From: Bacillota bacterium
Lineage (GTDB): Bacteria; Bacillota; Clostridia; Lachnospirales; Lachnospiraceae
DNA: 62,867 bases
Direction: 5' to 3'
NCBI GenBank assembly: GCA_023412855.1
Contig: JAEZRJ010000001.1
Coordinates: 1 to 62,867 of the forward strand
Shown: one piece after another, positions 1 to 8,996 of the stretch
Numbering within the stretch: the stretch's first letter is position 1
How the letters are laid out: the number at the start of each line of letters is the position of its first letter
Made by a program: the position numbers and the translations under genes
The notes under the pieces: model-generated
The model's database searches: none
What the model saw: the letters and a program-made list of their open reading frames with translations, nothing else
Told to the model about the DNA's origin: nothing

Positions 1-98
1 CCTCTTCAACTATTATTACGACATTTTTTGTATACTTTTCTTATTCGTCACATACATTTAAATTAACAAAAGAGATTTTCTCCTGAGAGGATTTCATC

Positions 99-788
99 AT
101 GTATCAAGACAATACATTGCCCTACCGCGGCGATCTAAAGGTGGCAATAGTAGGAAGGGCAAAGGATACCGTTAATTATGAAAAAGCTCTGACCTCCATG
201 GGAGTCTCCTGCCTGACCACAATGGATCCTGCCCATTTATCAGAGTTCGACGCACTCCTGCTTCCGGGAGGAGGGGATATTACTCCTGCCTTTTTCGGAC
301 AAAAAAATCAGGGGTCCAGGAATATGGACACCGAATTGGACATCATACAACTCCAGGCGCTGGATTTCTTCGTAAAACGGGAATATCCCGTGTTGGGCAT
401 TTGTAAGGGCATCCAGATCATCAACGTTTATTTTAACGGAACAATCATTCAGGATCTCAAACAGGCCCCCCATCATGCGTGGGATAATGGAGACAAAGTT
501 CATTCCTCTGCCGCCCTCCCCGATTCTCTGCTTTTTTCATTGTACGGAAGGCGTTTCAACGTTAACAGCGCCCATCATCAGGGCATCGGCAAGGTAGGAC
601 ACAGTCTCAGCGTCATCCAGACCTCCGATGACAACATCATCGAAGGAATCGTTCACGATACACTTCCTGTCATCGGCGTTCAGTGGCACCCCGAGCGGCT
701 TTTCGATGACTCGGCTCCCTACGGTACCGTAGACGGAAGATTGCTGTTTTCTTATTTTTTATCCTTATGTGACACCGCCGGAGTTTGA
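99..788 (+). CDS. Gamma-glutamyl-gamma-aminobutyrate hydrolase family (class I glutamine amidotransferase-like) protein
   Basis: Family members hydrolyse gamma-glutamyl amide bonds in the cytosol; the exact substrate cannot be read here. The 229-residue protein has the LLPGGGDITP loop (about 54-63), the nucleophile elbow GICKGIQI with Cys102, and the QWHPER motif giving His197 and Glu199, so the Cys-His-Glu triad is complete. The length fits the peptidase C26/PuuD group. A GAGAGG ribosome site lies 8 nt before the ATG. It converges on and overlaps the end of the next gene by 37 nt. No puu or other polyamine genes are nearby, so a role in putrescine breakdown is not supported by context. Confidence 0.88.
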   Translation: MYQDNTLPYRGDLKVAIVGRAKDTVNYEKALTSMGVSCLTTMDPAHLSEFDALLLPGGGDITPAFFGQKNQGSRNMDTELDIIQLQALDFFVKREYPVLGICKGIQIINVYFNGTIIQDLKQAPHHAWDNGDKVHSSAALPDSLLFSLYGRRFNVNSAHHQGIGKVGHSLSVIQTSDDNIIEGIVHDTLPVIGVQWHPERLFDDSAPYGTVDGRLLFSYFLSLCDTAGV

Positions 789-1918
789 ATTTCCTTTCTT
801 CTCCGGCGTTTTTCCGCCCGCTCCTGAAGCTCTTCCTTTGCTTTTGCTCCGGCAACTTCGAATAAAGATACAACGATTTTTTTCATCATTCCTGCCGTCT
901 CGGTGTCCAGTCCCTTTATTGCTCCTACTACCGCCAACATGCTCTTTTTCCAGTCCGCAGTAAAATCGATTAATGTTGCAGCCTGAGAAGCAGATACCAC
1001 CTCGTACAGCGTATCCACAAAGGAATGAATATGTTCATCATCCAGGGATAGAATCCACTCGTTCAACGCATCGTCCATGAATCTTCTGCTTTTATATATA
1101 TCCTTTGCCTTTACAAAGGCATCGTCCTTTACAAGCCACGTATAGGGGTCATGCTGCAGCAGACCGAAAGTCTTGCTTTCAACCACGATATAGCCGTCCT
1201 CATGGGCTCCTAACAGCATCCCTACCAGCGACGAGTGGGGAATGATCCGCACTATTTTATCCGCTATTTTTTCGTACTGTCCCCTCTCCCTGATTTCCGG
1301 GCGGAAGCCTGGTCCGTCATGGCTGAACACCTTGACGATTCGCTTTTGTATTTCCGGACCGCAATTCATTGCCGCAAATACGGCAAAATTCCCCCCCTTG
1401 GAATGCCCTCCCACATAGAACTCCTTAGAAAATTTCCTGGCAACCGCCTTCATATACTCTACGCTGTAAAGCTGCCCCTGCACCGGCTCGGAAAAGGCCA
1501 GATTAAAATCCTCTTTCCAGCCGATAATCGTCTCATCCGTCCCCCGATATGCGAGATAAACCGTCTGATCCTCCAAAATATAAGTAATTGCCGAAAACTG
1601 CGTTTCCCGTTCCGGCTCGATTAGGTTTACATAATAATTCATCTTAAGAGAACCATAACGAGCGCTATTTAACATTCCGGCAAACAGCGCCATATTCTCC
1701 TCCTTATATCTCTCATCCGCGAAAAGCTTCTCCTTTTCCTGATAGATATCCAGATATTTTATTGTGACAAACGGCTTATCCTCTGAAACATCCGGAACAA
1801 TACCGTCAAACTTCAAATAGCTGAACTGGCATAGCACCAGGCTGTCCACTTCATTCATCGGCCTTTTTTCAAACGTATAATCTCCATATTCCTTCAGATA
1901 ATCAATAATCGTTCCCAT
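752..1918 (-). CDS. DUF2974 (Mbeg1-like) alpha/beta-hydrolase-fold protein
   Basis: A 388-residue cytosolic protein of the lipase-like DUF2974 family. Seen in the sequence: YRGTDETIIGWKEDFNL (about 124-140), typical of lipase class 3 relatives, and the nucleophile elbow GHSKGGN with Ser173. There is no signal peptide. The C-terminal 30 residues are Arg/Lys/Glu-rich. The substrate is unknown for the family. It follows the nucleoid-associated protein gene by 12 nt on the same strand, so the two are probably co-transcribed, and its 3' end overlaps the convergent amidotransferase gene. Confidence 0.85.
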   Translation of the reverse strand: MGTIIDYLKEYGDYTFEKRPMNEVDSLVLCQFSYLKFDGIVPDVSEDKPFVTIKYLDIYQEKEKLFADERYKEENMALFAGMLNSARYGSLKMNYYVNLIEPERETQFSAITYILEDQTVYLAYRGTDETIIGWKEDFNLAFSEPVQGQLYSVEYMKAVARKFSKEFYVGGHSKGGNFAVFAAMNCGPEIQKRIVKVFSHDGPGFRPEIRERGQYEKIADKIVRIIPHSSLVGMLLGAHEDGYIVVESKTFGLLQHDPYTWLVKDDAFVKAKDIYKSRRFMDDALNEWILSLDDEHIHSFVDTLYEVVSASQAATLIDFTADWKKSMLAVVGAIKGLDTETAGMMKKIVVSLFEVAGAKAKEELQERAEKRRRRKEIQTPAVSHKDKK

Positions 1919-1930
1919 GCCGCATCTCCT

Positions 1931-2956
1931 CTAAAAACGCGCCTCCAAGTGTCCGATATTCTTAATAAGCACCGATACCGTGCCATCCGGGTTCGTAATG
2001 AACTCTACGCTTCCGGGATTCTTATACTGCTCCATCGGAATCTTTATTTCGATTCCGGTATCCGTATATAAATGCTGCTTCTGGTACTTTCTCGTCGTTG
2101 CCTCGCTTTGCGGCAATATTTCTTCCTTCACCAAGTCGTACTTTTCCATTTTATCCTGAAATGCGACTTTTAACTCCGGTTTTTCCTCAAATATTTTATC
2201 CGCAAGCACCTCTACCACAAAACCACCGTTTTCTTGAAGTTCTTCCTGTATGATACTTTTCGCCTTCATATGCGCCTCATACTGATCCAGCTCGCCGTAA
2301 GCCTCCTTCTGTACCGATTCCACCGCCTTCGTTACAATAGACAGTTTCGACTTATGGGACATATGGCTGCTGCATTTCAGAAACAAATAAGAGAAATAAT
2401 TCGTCTTTTCTCCGTTTACCTCATACTTTCTCTCTATCACCTGCACCGACAAATCCGTCAGACAAATAATCGCTGCCTCGCTCAGCCTTTGGGACTCCGA
2501 GGGCAATATAGACTTATGCCTCATGACCTCATTCGTATTTCCCCCTTCCTCCGATGCCAGCGTCCGATGAGTATAAAGCGATTTATAATTCATCTTCAAA
2601 AACGCCAAATACTCATCTTCCCCGTATTTAAACCTTACAACGACAAGATCTGCCGGAGGAATGTCTATATTGCTATTCATAATGCTATACAACAACTCCG
2701 CCGCATCCTTACTTATCTCCACAAAAAAATCATCCGAATACTGTTCCAGCATCTTATAAACTTCCGACTCCTCCTTATAGAACTGAGAAGTCTTCCCATC
2801 ATCCCCGGAAGATATCTTTGCAATATGCTCCTTTAAGAAATCTGCAAACTCCGACCCAAATTCAATCTCCTCATCCGACAATACCGGCATCCCAATCGTC
2901 GAATCCAAAATATGTAATATAACCTTCTTTATCCTTATGTCCTCTTTCACCATCAT
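1931..2956 (-). CDS. Nucleoid-associated protein (NdpA/YejK-like, NA37 family)
   Basis: Resembles the 37-kDa nucleoid-associated family by its opening (VKEDIRIKKVILHILD), its length of about 341 residues and the central LAFLKMNYKSLYTH segment. Such proteins bind the nucleoid; their precise role in Firmicutes is unclear. A longer frame begins at a GTG (2968), but a TAGGAG ribosome site fits better with the ATG at 2956 or 2953. The gene lies downstream of trkH across a purine-rich 200-nt gap and just upstream of the DUF2974 gene. Confidence 0.82.
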   Translation of the reverse strand: MMVKEDIRIKKVILHILDSTIGMPVLSDEEIEFGSEFADFLKEHIAKISSGDDGKTSQFYKEESEVYKMLEQYSDDFFVEISKDAAELLYSIMNSNIDIPPADLVVVRFKYGEDEYLAFLKMNYKSLYTHRTLASEEGGNTNEVMRHKSILPSESQRLSEAAIICLTDLSVQVIERKYEVNGEKTNYFSYLFLKCSSHMSHKSKLSIVTKAVESVQKEAYGELDQYEAHMKAKSIIQEELQENGGFVVEVLADKIFEEKPELKVAFQDKMEKYDLVKEEILPQSEATTRKYQKQHLYTDTGIEIKIPMEQYKNPGSVEFITNPDGTVSVLIKNIGHLEARF

Positions 2957-2984
2957 CCGGCGTATCACTCCTATCTGTCTTCGT

Positions 2985-3155
2985 ATTTCTTTATTTACTT
3001 CATTTTTCCTTATTTATTTCATCTTTCTCTATCTTTTCGTTTTTTCTTATCTTTTCGCCTTCTCTTATCTCTTTCTTCTTTTTTTATTTCTTCTTCTCTT
3101 ATCTCTTTCGTCTTTTCTTATATTTTTCGTCTTTCCTTATCCCTTTGGTCTTCCC
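2985..3155. repeat. Polypyrimidine (+)/polypurine (-) low-complexity tract
   Basis: Between the trkH stop and the next start, about 170 nt on the plus strand are almost all C and T, built from loose copies of TCTTATCTCTTTC and TTTTCTTATCTTTTCG. On the minus (transcribed) strand this is a purine-rich tract with repeated GATAAGA words. No reading frame of note crosses it. Confidence 0.8.
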
Positions 3156-4592
3156 CTATTTCTTCCATGTCCCCGGTGCCAAAAGTATAAGAATCGGTAA
3201 AAGCTCTAGTCTTCCTACCAGCATATCAAACATAAGCACAAATTTAGACAGTACCGAAAACGCCGAGTAATTCCCCGAAGGCCCTACCATACCAAAACCA
3301 GCCCCCACATTATTAAAGGTCGCTGCCACTGCCGTAATATTTGTCGTAAAATCAAAATTATTCAATGACAGTACCAGAAATGATCCCAAGAAAATAAATA
3401 TATAAATCATCGCATATACCAGAACTGATTTCGTCACACTGCTCTCCACCACATGTCCATCCATATGGATCTTTTTAAAGCCTCTGGGATGTATCACATA
3501 AGAAACCTCGTTCTTAATGGAGCGAACAGTAATAATAAAGCGAGATATTTTGAATCCACCGCTGGTACTTCCCGCACACGCTCCCAACATCGAAAGTATA
3601 AATAAAATAGTCTTGGAAAATTCCGGCCACATGTTATAATCTCTGGATGTGAAACCCGTTGTGGTTATTACCGATGTAACCTGAAGCAGCGCATGATGAA
3701 AGCCATCAAAGGCATTATCAAAAAGACTTCTCGTATTCAAAGTGATCAGCACCGCGGATAGAAATACAATGCCGAAATAATATCGAAGCTCTTCACTGGC
3801 AAACGCTTCCTTCGGTTTCTTAATGAGCAACAGATAAAACACCTGAAAATTGATGCCGCAGATAAACATCAGCACCGTAAGTACCACCTGCACCGCAACC
3901 GAATAGCTTCCCACACTGGAATTAAGGAGTCCGAAACCTCCTGTTCCCACCGCAGAAAAAGCCAGTGTAATCGCATCATAAACAGATAACCCGGCTAACA
4001 TTAAAGAAACCGTTCCCGTAAGCGTGATGCCCATATAAATGCCATAAAGTATCATCGCCGTAGTCTTTACCCTAGGCACCAGCTTGCCTACGCGGGGACC
4101 CGGACTTTCTGCTCTGAGAAGGTGCATATTATAGCTCCCTGACAAGGGCAGAACTGCCAAAATCAATACCAGAACGCCCATTCCTCCTATCCAGTGGGTA
4201 AAGCACCGCCAAAACTGAGCGCTTCTCGATAAAACCTCTACATCCGTAAGAATGGTTGCCCCTGTGGTCGTTAACCCCGAAACCGTTTCGAACAAGGCAT
4301 CCGTATAAGAAGTGATTTCCCCGCTCAAGTAAAAAGGCAGCGCACTTACAAGGCTCAATACAATCCAGCTTAAGGATACGGTCACGAAACCTTCTTTCGC
4401 ATAAAACACTTTATTCTTCGGTTTAAACCGTCTTCCTATCAAACTGACCGCAAGGCAGGCCAACATAACAGCCCCAAATGAAACAGCGCTTTTTTCACGG
4501 TATACTATACCTACCAGACAAGGCAAAGACAAGAATAATGCCTCGAACTCCAAAACCCTGCATAGTATATAACGTATCATGGAATAATTCAT
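3156..4592 (-). CDS. trkH: TrkH family potassium uptake protein (membrane subunit)
   Basis: A 478-residue polytopic membrane protein forming the K+ translocating subunit of a Trk/Ktr system. Seen: many hydrophobic segments and pore-loop signatures such as VSGLTTTGATIL (about 105-116), AVGTGGFG, TTTGFTSRD and the late loop NNVGAGFGMVGP, giving the expected four pore repeats. A GGGGAAGG ribosome site lies 5 nt before the ATG. It follows trkA by 73 nt, so the pair forms one unit. In Firmicutes such systems are often controlled by c-di-AMP through the RCK subunit; no riboswitch was recognised here. Confidence 0.95.
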   Translation of the reverse strand: MNYSMIRYILCRVLEFEALFLSLPCLVGIVYREKSAVSFGAVMLACLAVSLIGRRFKPKNKVFYAKEGFVTVSLSWIVLSLVSALPFYLSGEITSYTDALFETVSGLTTTGATILTDVEVLSRSAQFWRCFTHWIGGMGVLVLILAVLPLSGSYNMHLLRAESPGPRVGKLVPRVKTTAMILYGIYMGITLTGTVSLMLAGLSVYDAITLAFSAVGTGGFGLLNSSVGSYSVAVQVVLTVLMFICGINFQVFYLLLIKKPKEAFASEELRYYFGIVFLSAVLITLNTRSLFDNAFDGFHHALLQVTSVITTTGFTSRDYNMWPEFSKTILFILSMLGACAGSTSGGFKISRFIITVRSIKNEVSYVIHPRGFKKIHMDGHVVESSVTKSVLVYAMIYIFIFLGSFLVLSLNNFDFTTNITAVAATFNNVGAGFGMVGPSGNYSAFSVLSKFVLMFDMLVGRLELLPILILLAPGTWKK

Positions 4593-4665
4593 TTTACCTT
4601 CCCCTGCTCAAAAACATCCACAAAATACAGAATATTTTTGACCCTCGAATTGTACTTTATAACAT

Positions 4666-6021
4666 TCATACCAAAATATCCTTTATATCCTGCAGACCGG
4701 TTATCGTTGTAGCCAGCACTACAGTATCCCCTACACCGATACGGCTCTGCCCGCTGGGCGTAATGATATTTCCCTTATGATTAATGCTGCATAGCAGTAT
4801 ATTCGGTTTTAGGTTAAGCTCCACCAAAGGAATTCCTACTACCGGGCATTCCTCCCTCACTAAAAACTCTAAAATCTCCACCTTATCGTTATTCATCCGG
4901 TATAGTGTTTCAATATTGCTTCCGATGGAATTCTGCATCGCTCTTACATATTTGATAATCATCTCTGCCGTAAGATACTTGGGATAAATAACGCTTCCCA
5001 GATCCAGTTCTTCTATAATCTCATCATATGCGATACGGTGCACTCTGGTAATCAGCTTCGCCTTGGATATACTCTTGGCGAAAAGAGAAAGCATAATGTT
5101 TTCCTCATCGAAATTGGTAAGTGCCACAAAAGCCTCCGCCTGCGGCAGACCCTCCTCCATTAATAAGTTTCTATCCGTACCGTCGCCTAAAATCAGCGTC
5201 GCCTGCGGCAGAAGTTCGCTCAACTCGCCGCATCTTTTCTTGTCCTTTTCCACAATTTTAACGTCGATACCTATGGAAAGGAGCTGGCTTGCCAAATAAT
5301 ATGCCGTTTCTCCTCCGCCAACGATAAATGCGTCCCTGGCCCGCGTAGTAGGCACCTTCAGCTTCTTGAAAAACAGAACCGAATTCTTCACCGAGCCCAC
5401 TACAGAGATTTCGTCTTTCGCCCGAAGAATGAAATCTCCGGCAGGAATAAATACTTCGTCTCCTCTTTCCACCACACATATGAGCACTCCGCATTTCATC
5501 TGTGCGGATATACTTTTTAAGGACTGGTCGCATAGCGACGAGCCCTCTTCTATTTTATATTTTACCAGCTCGATTCTTCCCTTTGCAAAAGTATCAATCT
5601 TGATGGCCGAGGGAAACTTAAGCACCCTCGCTATTTCAAGCGCTGCCGCATCCTCCGGATTGATAATCATGGACAGCCCTAATTCTTCTTTGATAAAGTT
5701 TATCTCCCTGCTGTAAACGGGATTTCGCACCCGCGCTATGGTGTGACAGTCGCCTGCCTTCTTCGCGATCAGACAGCACAATAAATTGAGCTCGTCGGAC
5801 CCGGTGACCGCAATGAGCAGATCTGCTTCATCGATTCCGGCATTTTTCTGTATGGAATAGCCGGCTCCGTTGCCTACAATTCCCATAACATCGAAATTAT
5901 TACTTACGTTATGTACCACATCACTCTTCATATCGATGACAGTAATATTATGTCCTTCCCTGCTTAACTGCTCCGCTAATGTGGCTCCCACATTGCCGCA
6001 TCCTACAACAATGATCTGCAT
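4666..6021 (-). CDS. trkA: Trk system potassium transport regulatory protein TrkA
   Basis: Cytosolic gating subunit for TrkH. The 451 residues contain two RCK units. Each has a Rossmann dinucleotide-binding start: IIVVGCGNVGATLAEQL (about 3-19) and AFIVGGGETAYYLASQL (about 233-249). Each is followed by a TrkA-C domain with a GDTVVLATT-like end. Full length for the family. An AGGAGG site lies 5 nt before the ATG. The upstream HD-GYP gene ends 12 nt before this start, so the HD-GYP protein, TrkA and TrkH are probably transcribed together. Confidence 0.95.
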   Translation of the reverse strand: MQIIVVGCGNVGATLAEQLSREGHNITVIDMKSDVVHNVSNNFDVMGIVGNGAGYSIQKNAGIDEADLLIAVTGSDELNLLCCLIAKKAGDCHTIARVRNPVYSREINFIKEELGLSMIINPEDAAALEIARVLKFPSAIKIDTFAKGRIELVKYKIEEGSSLCDQSLKSISAQMKCGVLICVVERGDEVFIPAGDFILRAKDEISVVGSVKNSVLFFKKLKVPTTRARDAFIVGGGETAYYLASQLLSIGIDVKIVEKDKKRCGELSELLPQATLILGDGTDRNLLMEEGLPQAEAFVALTNFDEENIMLSLFAKSISKAKLITRVHRIAYDEIIEELDLGSVIYPKYLTAEMIIKYVRAMQNSIGSNIETLYRMNNDKVEILEFLVREECPVVGIPLVELNLKPNILLCSINHKGNIITPSGQSRIGVGDTVVLATTITGLQDIKDILV

Positions 6022-6033
6022 GATATCCTCCTG

Positions 6034-7293
6034 CTACTGCATAATTCCTTCAAATTTCTTCCAAATTTCCTCATGCTGCTCTTTAATTTTCAAATAGAGG
6101 CCTATGGTCTCATCCTTTTGTTCTTCGAAATCCTTAATGATTTTATCGTAATTTTTTATAAGGCAATCTACCACCGGCTTACTGATTTTATAATTATTCG
6201 CTTCCTCACTCAATATCTTCTTAATGGTACTGCTCTCAAAGGAGCCTTTATAACTTCTTTGCCCGTATAAAGCGCTGAGCATATCAGCAACCACCACTAT
6301 CTTCTGAGGCAGGGTCAAATCCTTTTCGGTAAATCCTCTGTGATACCCTGAGCCGTCCAGCTTTTCATGATGTCTCGCCGCCAGTTCCAGCACCTCCGGC
6401 TCCACCAGCCCCGAAAGGATCATCTCCGTGATTCTGACGTGTGCCTTCATAACGCGCATATCTTCTTCCGAAAGCTTTCCGGGAGATTCCAGAATCTCAA
6501 TAGGTATCGCTATCTTGCCCAAATCGTGCAGCAGTGCTCCATAATACATCTGCTCGAGTTCCTTCATCCCAACGCCCATCAGATTTCCTAACTGCCCTGC
6601 GAAATTTACCGTTGCCATCGTATGCAGTACGGTATACTCGCTCCTGAAATCGATGGTATACACAAGCATTTCCAAAAGGCCCTTTTTATAGTTCTCCGGT
6701 CTTACACAATGAGACAGCAGCTCGTTTAACTCTCCAAGATATTCCCCGCTGACTAATTTGGAGGTAATCGAAAACTTCTTTTCTGCCTCCAGAAATATGT
6801 CCAAAGCCTTCCCTGAAAACTTAATATCCCGATATCTCGTAAAATAATCTGCCTCCATCTCCGTCTTTTCCCGACGCATAAAGCTGTCCATCTTATCCGC
6901 CAGCGCTAAGCACGCCGTCACATGCTCGTACTTCATCTTTATCAGCCCGTAGCGCTCATAATCCAAGTGGTGATAAAGCACGACCTCCGCCCCGTCCTCC
7001 ATGGGAGAAAGATACTTCAAAAAAAGAAATCCGTATATGGAATGAGACCATGTGTTTTTCAGTTCGAAATCTGCCACATTATCCAAACCGTCTACTCTGT
7101 ACAGCCCTATATCGTGAAGCATCCCGAGCATCGTATATTCGAGCATCTCCTGCTCGGTATATTCTTGCTCATATTCAAGCATTTTATATAAGATGTAGCC
7201 TACGATTTCACCATGAGTCATAATATTGGTGTTCAAAATGCTCAGTGTTTTCCGAATAATCGTAATTACATTCTGGCTGCTTATTATACCCAT
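6034..7293 (-). CDS. HD-GYP domain-containing putative cyclic-nucleotide phosphodiesterase
   Basis: A 419-residue cytosolic protein with two HD-type regions. The N-terminal region shows LGMLHDIGLYRV and is probably partly degenerate. The C-terminal region shows ALLHDLGKIAIP and the full HD-GYP signature HHEKLDGSGYHRG (about 314-326), so hydrolysis of c-di-GMP or a related dinucleotide is plausible. No receiver, PAS or membrane segment is visible. It lies 12 nt upstream of trkA in an apparent operon. An AGGAG site lies 7 nt before the ATG. Activity and nucleotide preference are inferred. Confidence 0.87.
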   Translation of the reverse strand: MGIISSQNVITIIRKTLSILNTNIMTHGEIVGYILYKMLEYEQEYTEQEMLEYTMLGMLHDIGLYRVDGLDNVADFELKNTWSHSIYGFLFLKYLSPMEDGAEVVLYHHLDYERYGLIKMKYEHVTACLALADKMDSFMRREKTEMEADYFTRYRDIKFSGKALDIFLEAEKKFSITSKLVSGEYLGELNELLSHCVRPENYKKGLLEMLVYTIDFRSEYTVLHTMATVNFAGQLGNLMGVGMKELEQMYYGALLHDLGKIAIPIEILESPGKLSEEDMRVMKAHVRITEMILSGLVEPEVLELAARHHEKLDGSGYHRGFTEKDLTLPQKIVVVADMLSALYGQRSYKGSFESSTIKKILSEEANNYKISKPVVDCLIKNYDKIIKDFEEQKDETIGLYLKIKEQHEEIWKKFEGIMQ

Positions 7294-7418
7294 TTATTTA
7301 TCTCCTGTTGTACCTTCAATAAAAACCTTTATCTTATCACTATCTTACCATAATATCAAAAGGGAACATATATTACAAGACACTCTTATATATTAGAATT
7401 AAGTATAGAAACAAGGTA

Positions 7419-7551
7419 GCTACTGTTCACACAGCAGCTTAACACTTGCTGTTAAGCTGCGTAAAAACGTGATGCAAGAGATGATTTCTGCTTCGCGCAG
7501 CGAATTTAAATGCAGAAATCATATGTTACTGAGAACGGAGTGAATAGTAAC
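7419..7551 (-). mobile_element. MITE-like element, full copy with perfect 8-bp target duplication
   Basis: A 133-bp element with near-perfect terminal inverted repeats (GCTACTGTTCAC at the left, GTGAATAGTAAC at the right) and three internal hairpins. It is flanked on both sides by ACAAGGTA (7411-7418 and 7552-7559), a direct target-site duplication. It has no coding capacity. It is the reverse-orientation homologue of 43697-43829. It separates the symporter gene from its upstream promoter region, and the duplicated target carries the AAGG ribosome site. Confidence 0.88.
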
Positions 7552-7566
7552 ACAAGGTATCCCCGC

Positions 7567-8889
7567 GTGAAAATCATATCCACCGTTAACAACTTTTTAT
7601 GGAGCTATCCTCTTTTGTTCCTATTAATGGGAACACATTTATTCTTCACGCTGAAGCTTCGCATCCCTCAGCGCCACATAGGAAAAGCGCTCCGCCTTTC
7701 CATTTCCCCCGAAACCGGCAATGCTTCCAAGCCTTCCCGCAACCTCTCCGCTTTCGGCGCTCTCGCGACTACCCTTGCCGCTACACTCGGCACCGGCAAC
7801 ATCATCGGCGTTTCCACTGCGGTGGCCTTAGGCGGCCCAGGAGCTGTTTTCTGGTGTTGGCTCACAGGTATCCTCGGCATGGCTACCTCCTATGCCGAAT
7901 GCTATTTGAGTATGCTCTTTCGGGAAAAAGATGCGCAGCAAATCTACATCGGCGGTCCGATGTATGTTCTAAAAAATGGTTTACATAATAAGCATTTGGC
8001 AAAGTTTTACGCATTGTGTACGATATGCGCTGCCTTCGGCGTCGGCTGCACCACACAAGCCAACTCCCTGACCCAGACTACCTCCTCCACATGGGGGCTT
8101 TCCCCTCATATTGTAGGAATCGCTGCCGCTTTCCTCGTAGGTCTGGTCATTCTGGGAGGTATTCGTTCCATCGGAAACATATGTATGAAGCTCGTTCCTG
8201 CTCTCGGTTTTCTTTATATAGGAAGCTGCTTTGTCTTGCTATTCCTGAATAAAGACGCTCTATGGGATGCTATCCTCGTAATTTTGGAGCATGCCCTCAT
8301 GCCGAATGCGGTTTTGGGAGGCGTCGCCGGATATTCCTTAAAACATGCCGCCAGATACGGAATCGCAAGAGGATTGTTTACAAACGAAGCCGGCATAGGA
8401 ACTTCCGCCATCGCCGCTGCTTCCTCTGCCTCGGAAAACCCTTCCAGACAAGCGTATGTATCTATGACTGCCGTCTTCTGGGATACGGTAGTCATGTGCC
8501 TGCTCACCGGCCTTGTCATCATCGCCAACATGCTGAAACATCCGGAATCACTTATTGGGGTGAACGAAGCAGGGCTTGCTGACGCTGCATTCTCCTATCT
8601 TCCTGTAGGAGGAAATACCTTTCTCTCCCTATCCCTCGCCGCTTTTGCCATCACTACTTTAATCGGCTGGTCATATTTCGGGGAAAAAGCGATGGAGTTT
8701 CTTTGGGGTACAAAAAGTATTTCCCTATACAAACTCCTCTATATCGTTATGATTTACATAGGTGCTGTCATACCGCTAAACGTCGTATGGGAATGCACCG
8801 ACCTCATCAATGCCATGATGGTCCTTCCCAACGTGCTGGCTCTATTTTTCCTTAAGGACCGCATATCGGCAAACCTGCCGCCCCATTAA
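7567..8889 (+). CDS. Alanine/glycine:cation symporter (AGCS) family transporter
   Basis: A 440-residue Na+ or H+-coupled amino-acid symporter in the membrane. Seen: the AGCS signature region ATLGTGNIIGVSTAVALGG (about 79-97), AECYLSMLFR, and TNEAGIGTSAIAAASS; hydrophobic throughout and full length. I start it at the GTG at 7567, preceded by AAGG at 9 nt, because the next residues (KIISTVNNFLWSYPLLFLL) match where family members begin. The in-frame ATG at 7510 lies inside the inserted repeat and would add 19 repeat-derived residues. It converges on the pho kinase gene across a shared terminator. Confidence 0.9.
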   Translation: MKIISTVNNFLWSYPLLFLLMGTHLFFTLKLRIPQRHIGKALRLSISPETGNASKPSRNLSAFGALATTLAATLGTGNIIGVSTAVALGGPGAVFWCWLTGILGMATSYAECYLSMLFREKDAQQIYIGGPMYVLKNGLHNKHLAKFYALCTICAAFGVGCTTQANSLTQTTSSTWGLSPHIVGIAAAFLVGLVILGGIRSIGNICMKLVPALGFLYIGSCFVLLFLNKDALWDAILVILEHALMPNAVLGGVAGYSLKHAARYGIARGLFTNEAGIGTSAIAAASSASENPSRQAYVSMTAVFWDTVVMCLLTGLVIIANMLKHPESLIGVNEAGLADAAFSYLPVGGNTFLSLSLAAFAITTLIGWSYFGEKAMEFLWGTKSISLYKLLYIVMIYIGAVIPLNVVWECTDLINAMMVLPNVLALFFLKDRISANLPPH

Positions 8890-8903
8890 TATAAATATAA
8901 ATA

Positions 8904-8953
8904 GAACAAAAATGTGCTTCGCACACTCTAGCGTTTTCCTATTACATAAAAAA
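8904..8953 (+). repeat. Short dispersed repeat, short form (family II)
   Basis: A stretch reading GAACAAAAATGTGCTTCGC ... TTTTCCTATTACATAAAAAA, matching the two ends of the 116-bp units at 15991-16228 and the copy at 24631-24674. It sits between the symporter stop and the terminator hairpin. Confidence 0.55.
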
Positions 8954-8995
8954 TGCGTTCCGCCACGGTCCTCACAACCAGGCAAACGCATTTTT
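8949..8995. terminator. Bidirectional terminator between convergent genes
   Basis: Perfect 11-bp stem AAAAATGCGTT / AACGCATTTTT around a 25-nt loop, with A-rich and T-rich flanks on both sides. It lies between the symporter gene (+) and the kinase stop (-). Confidence 0.85.
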
Positions 8996-8996
8996 A

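Noticed and set aside
7510..7566. Alternative N terminus of the symporter starting at ATG 7510
   Set aside because: These codons lie in the inserted repeat and its duplicated flank. The same ENGVNSN string appears out of context at 27308, in another copy, and the family-typical protein begins at the GTG at 7567.
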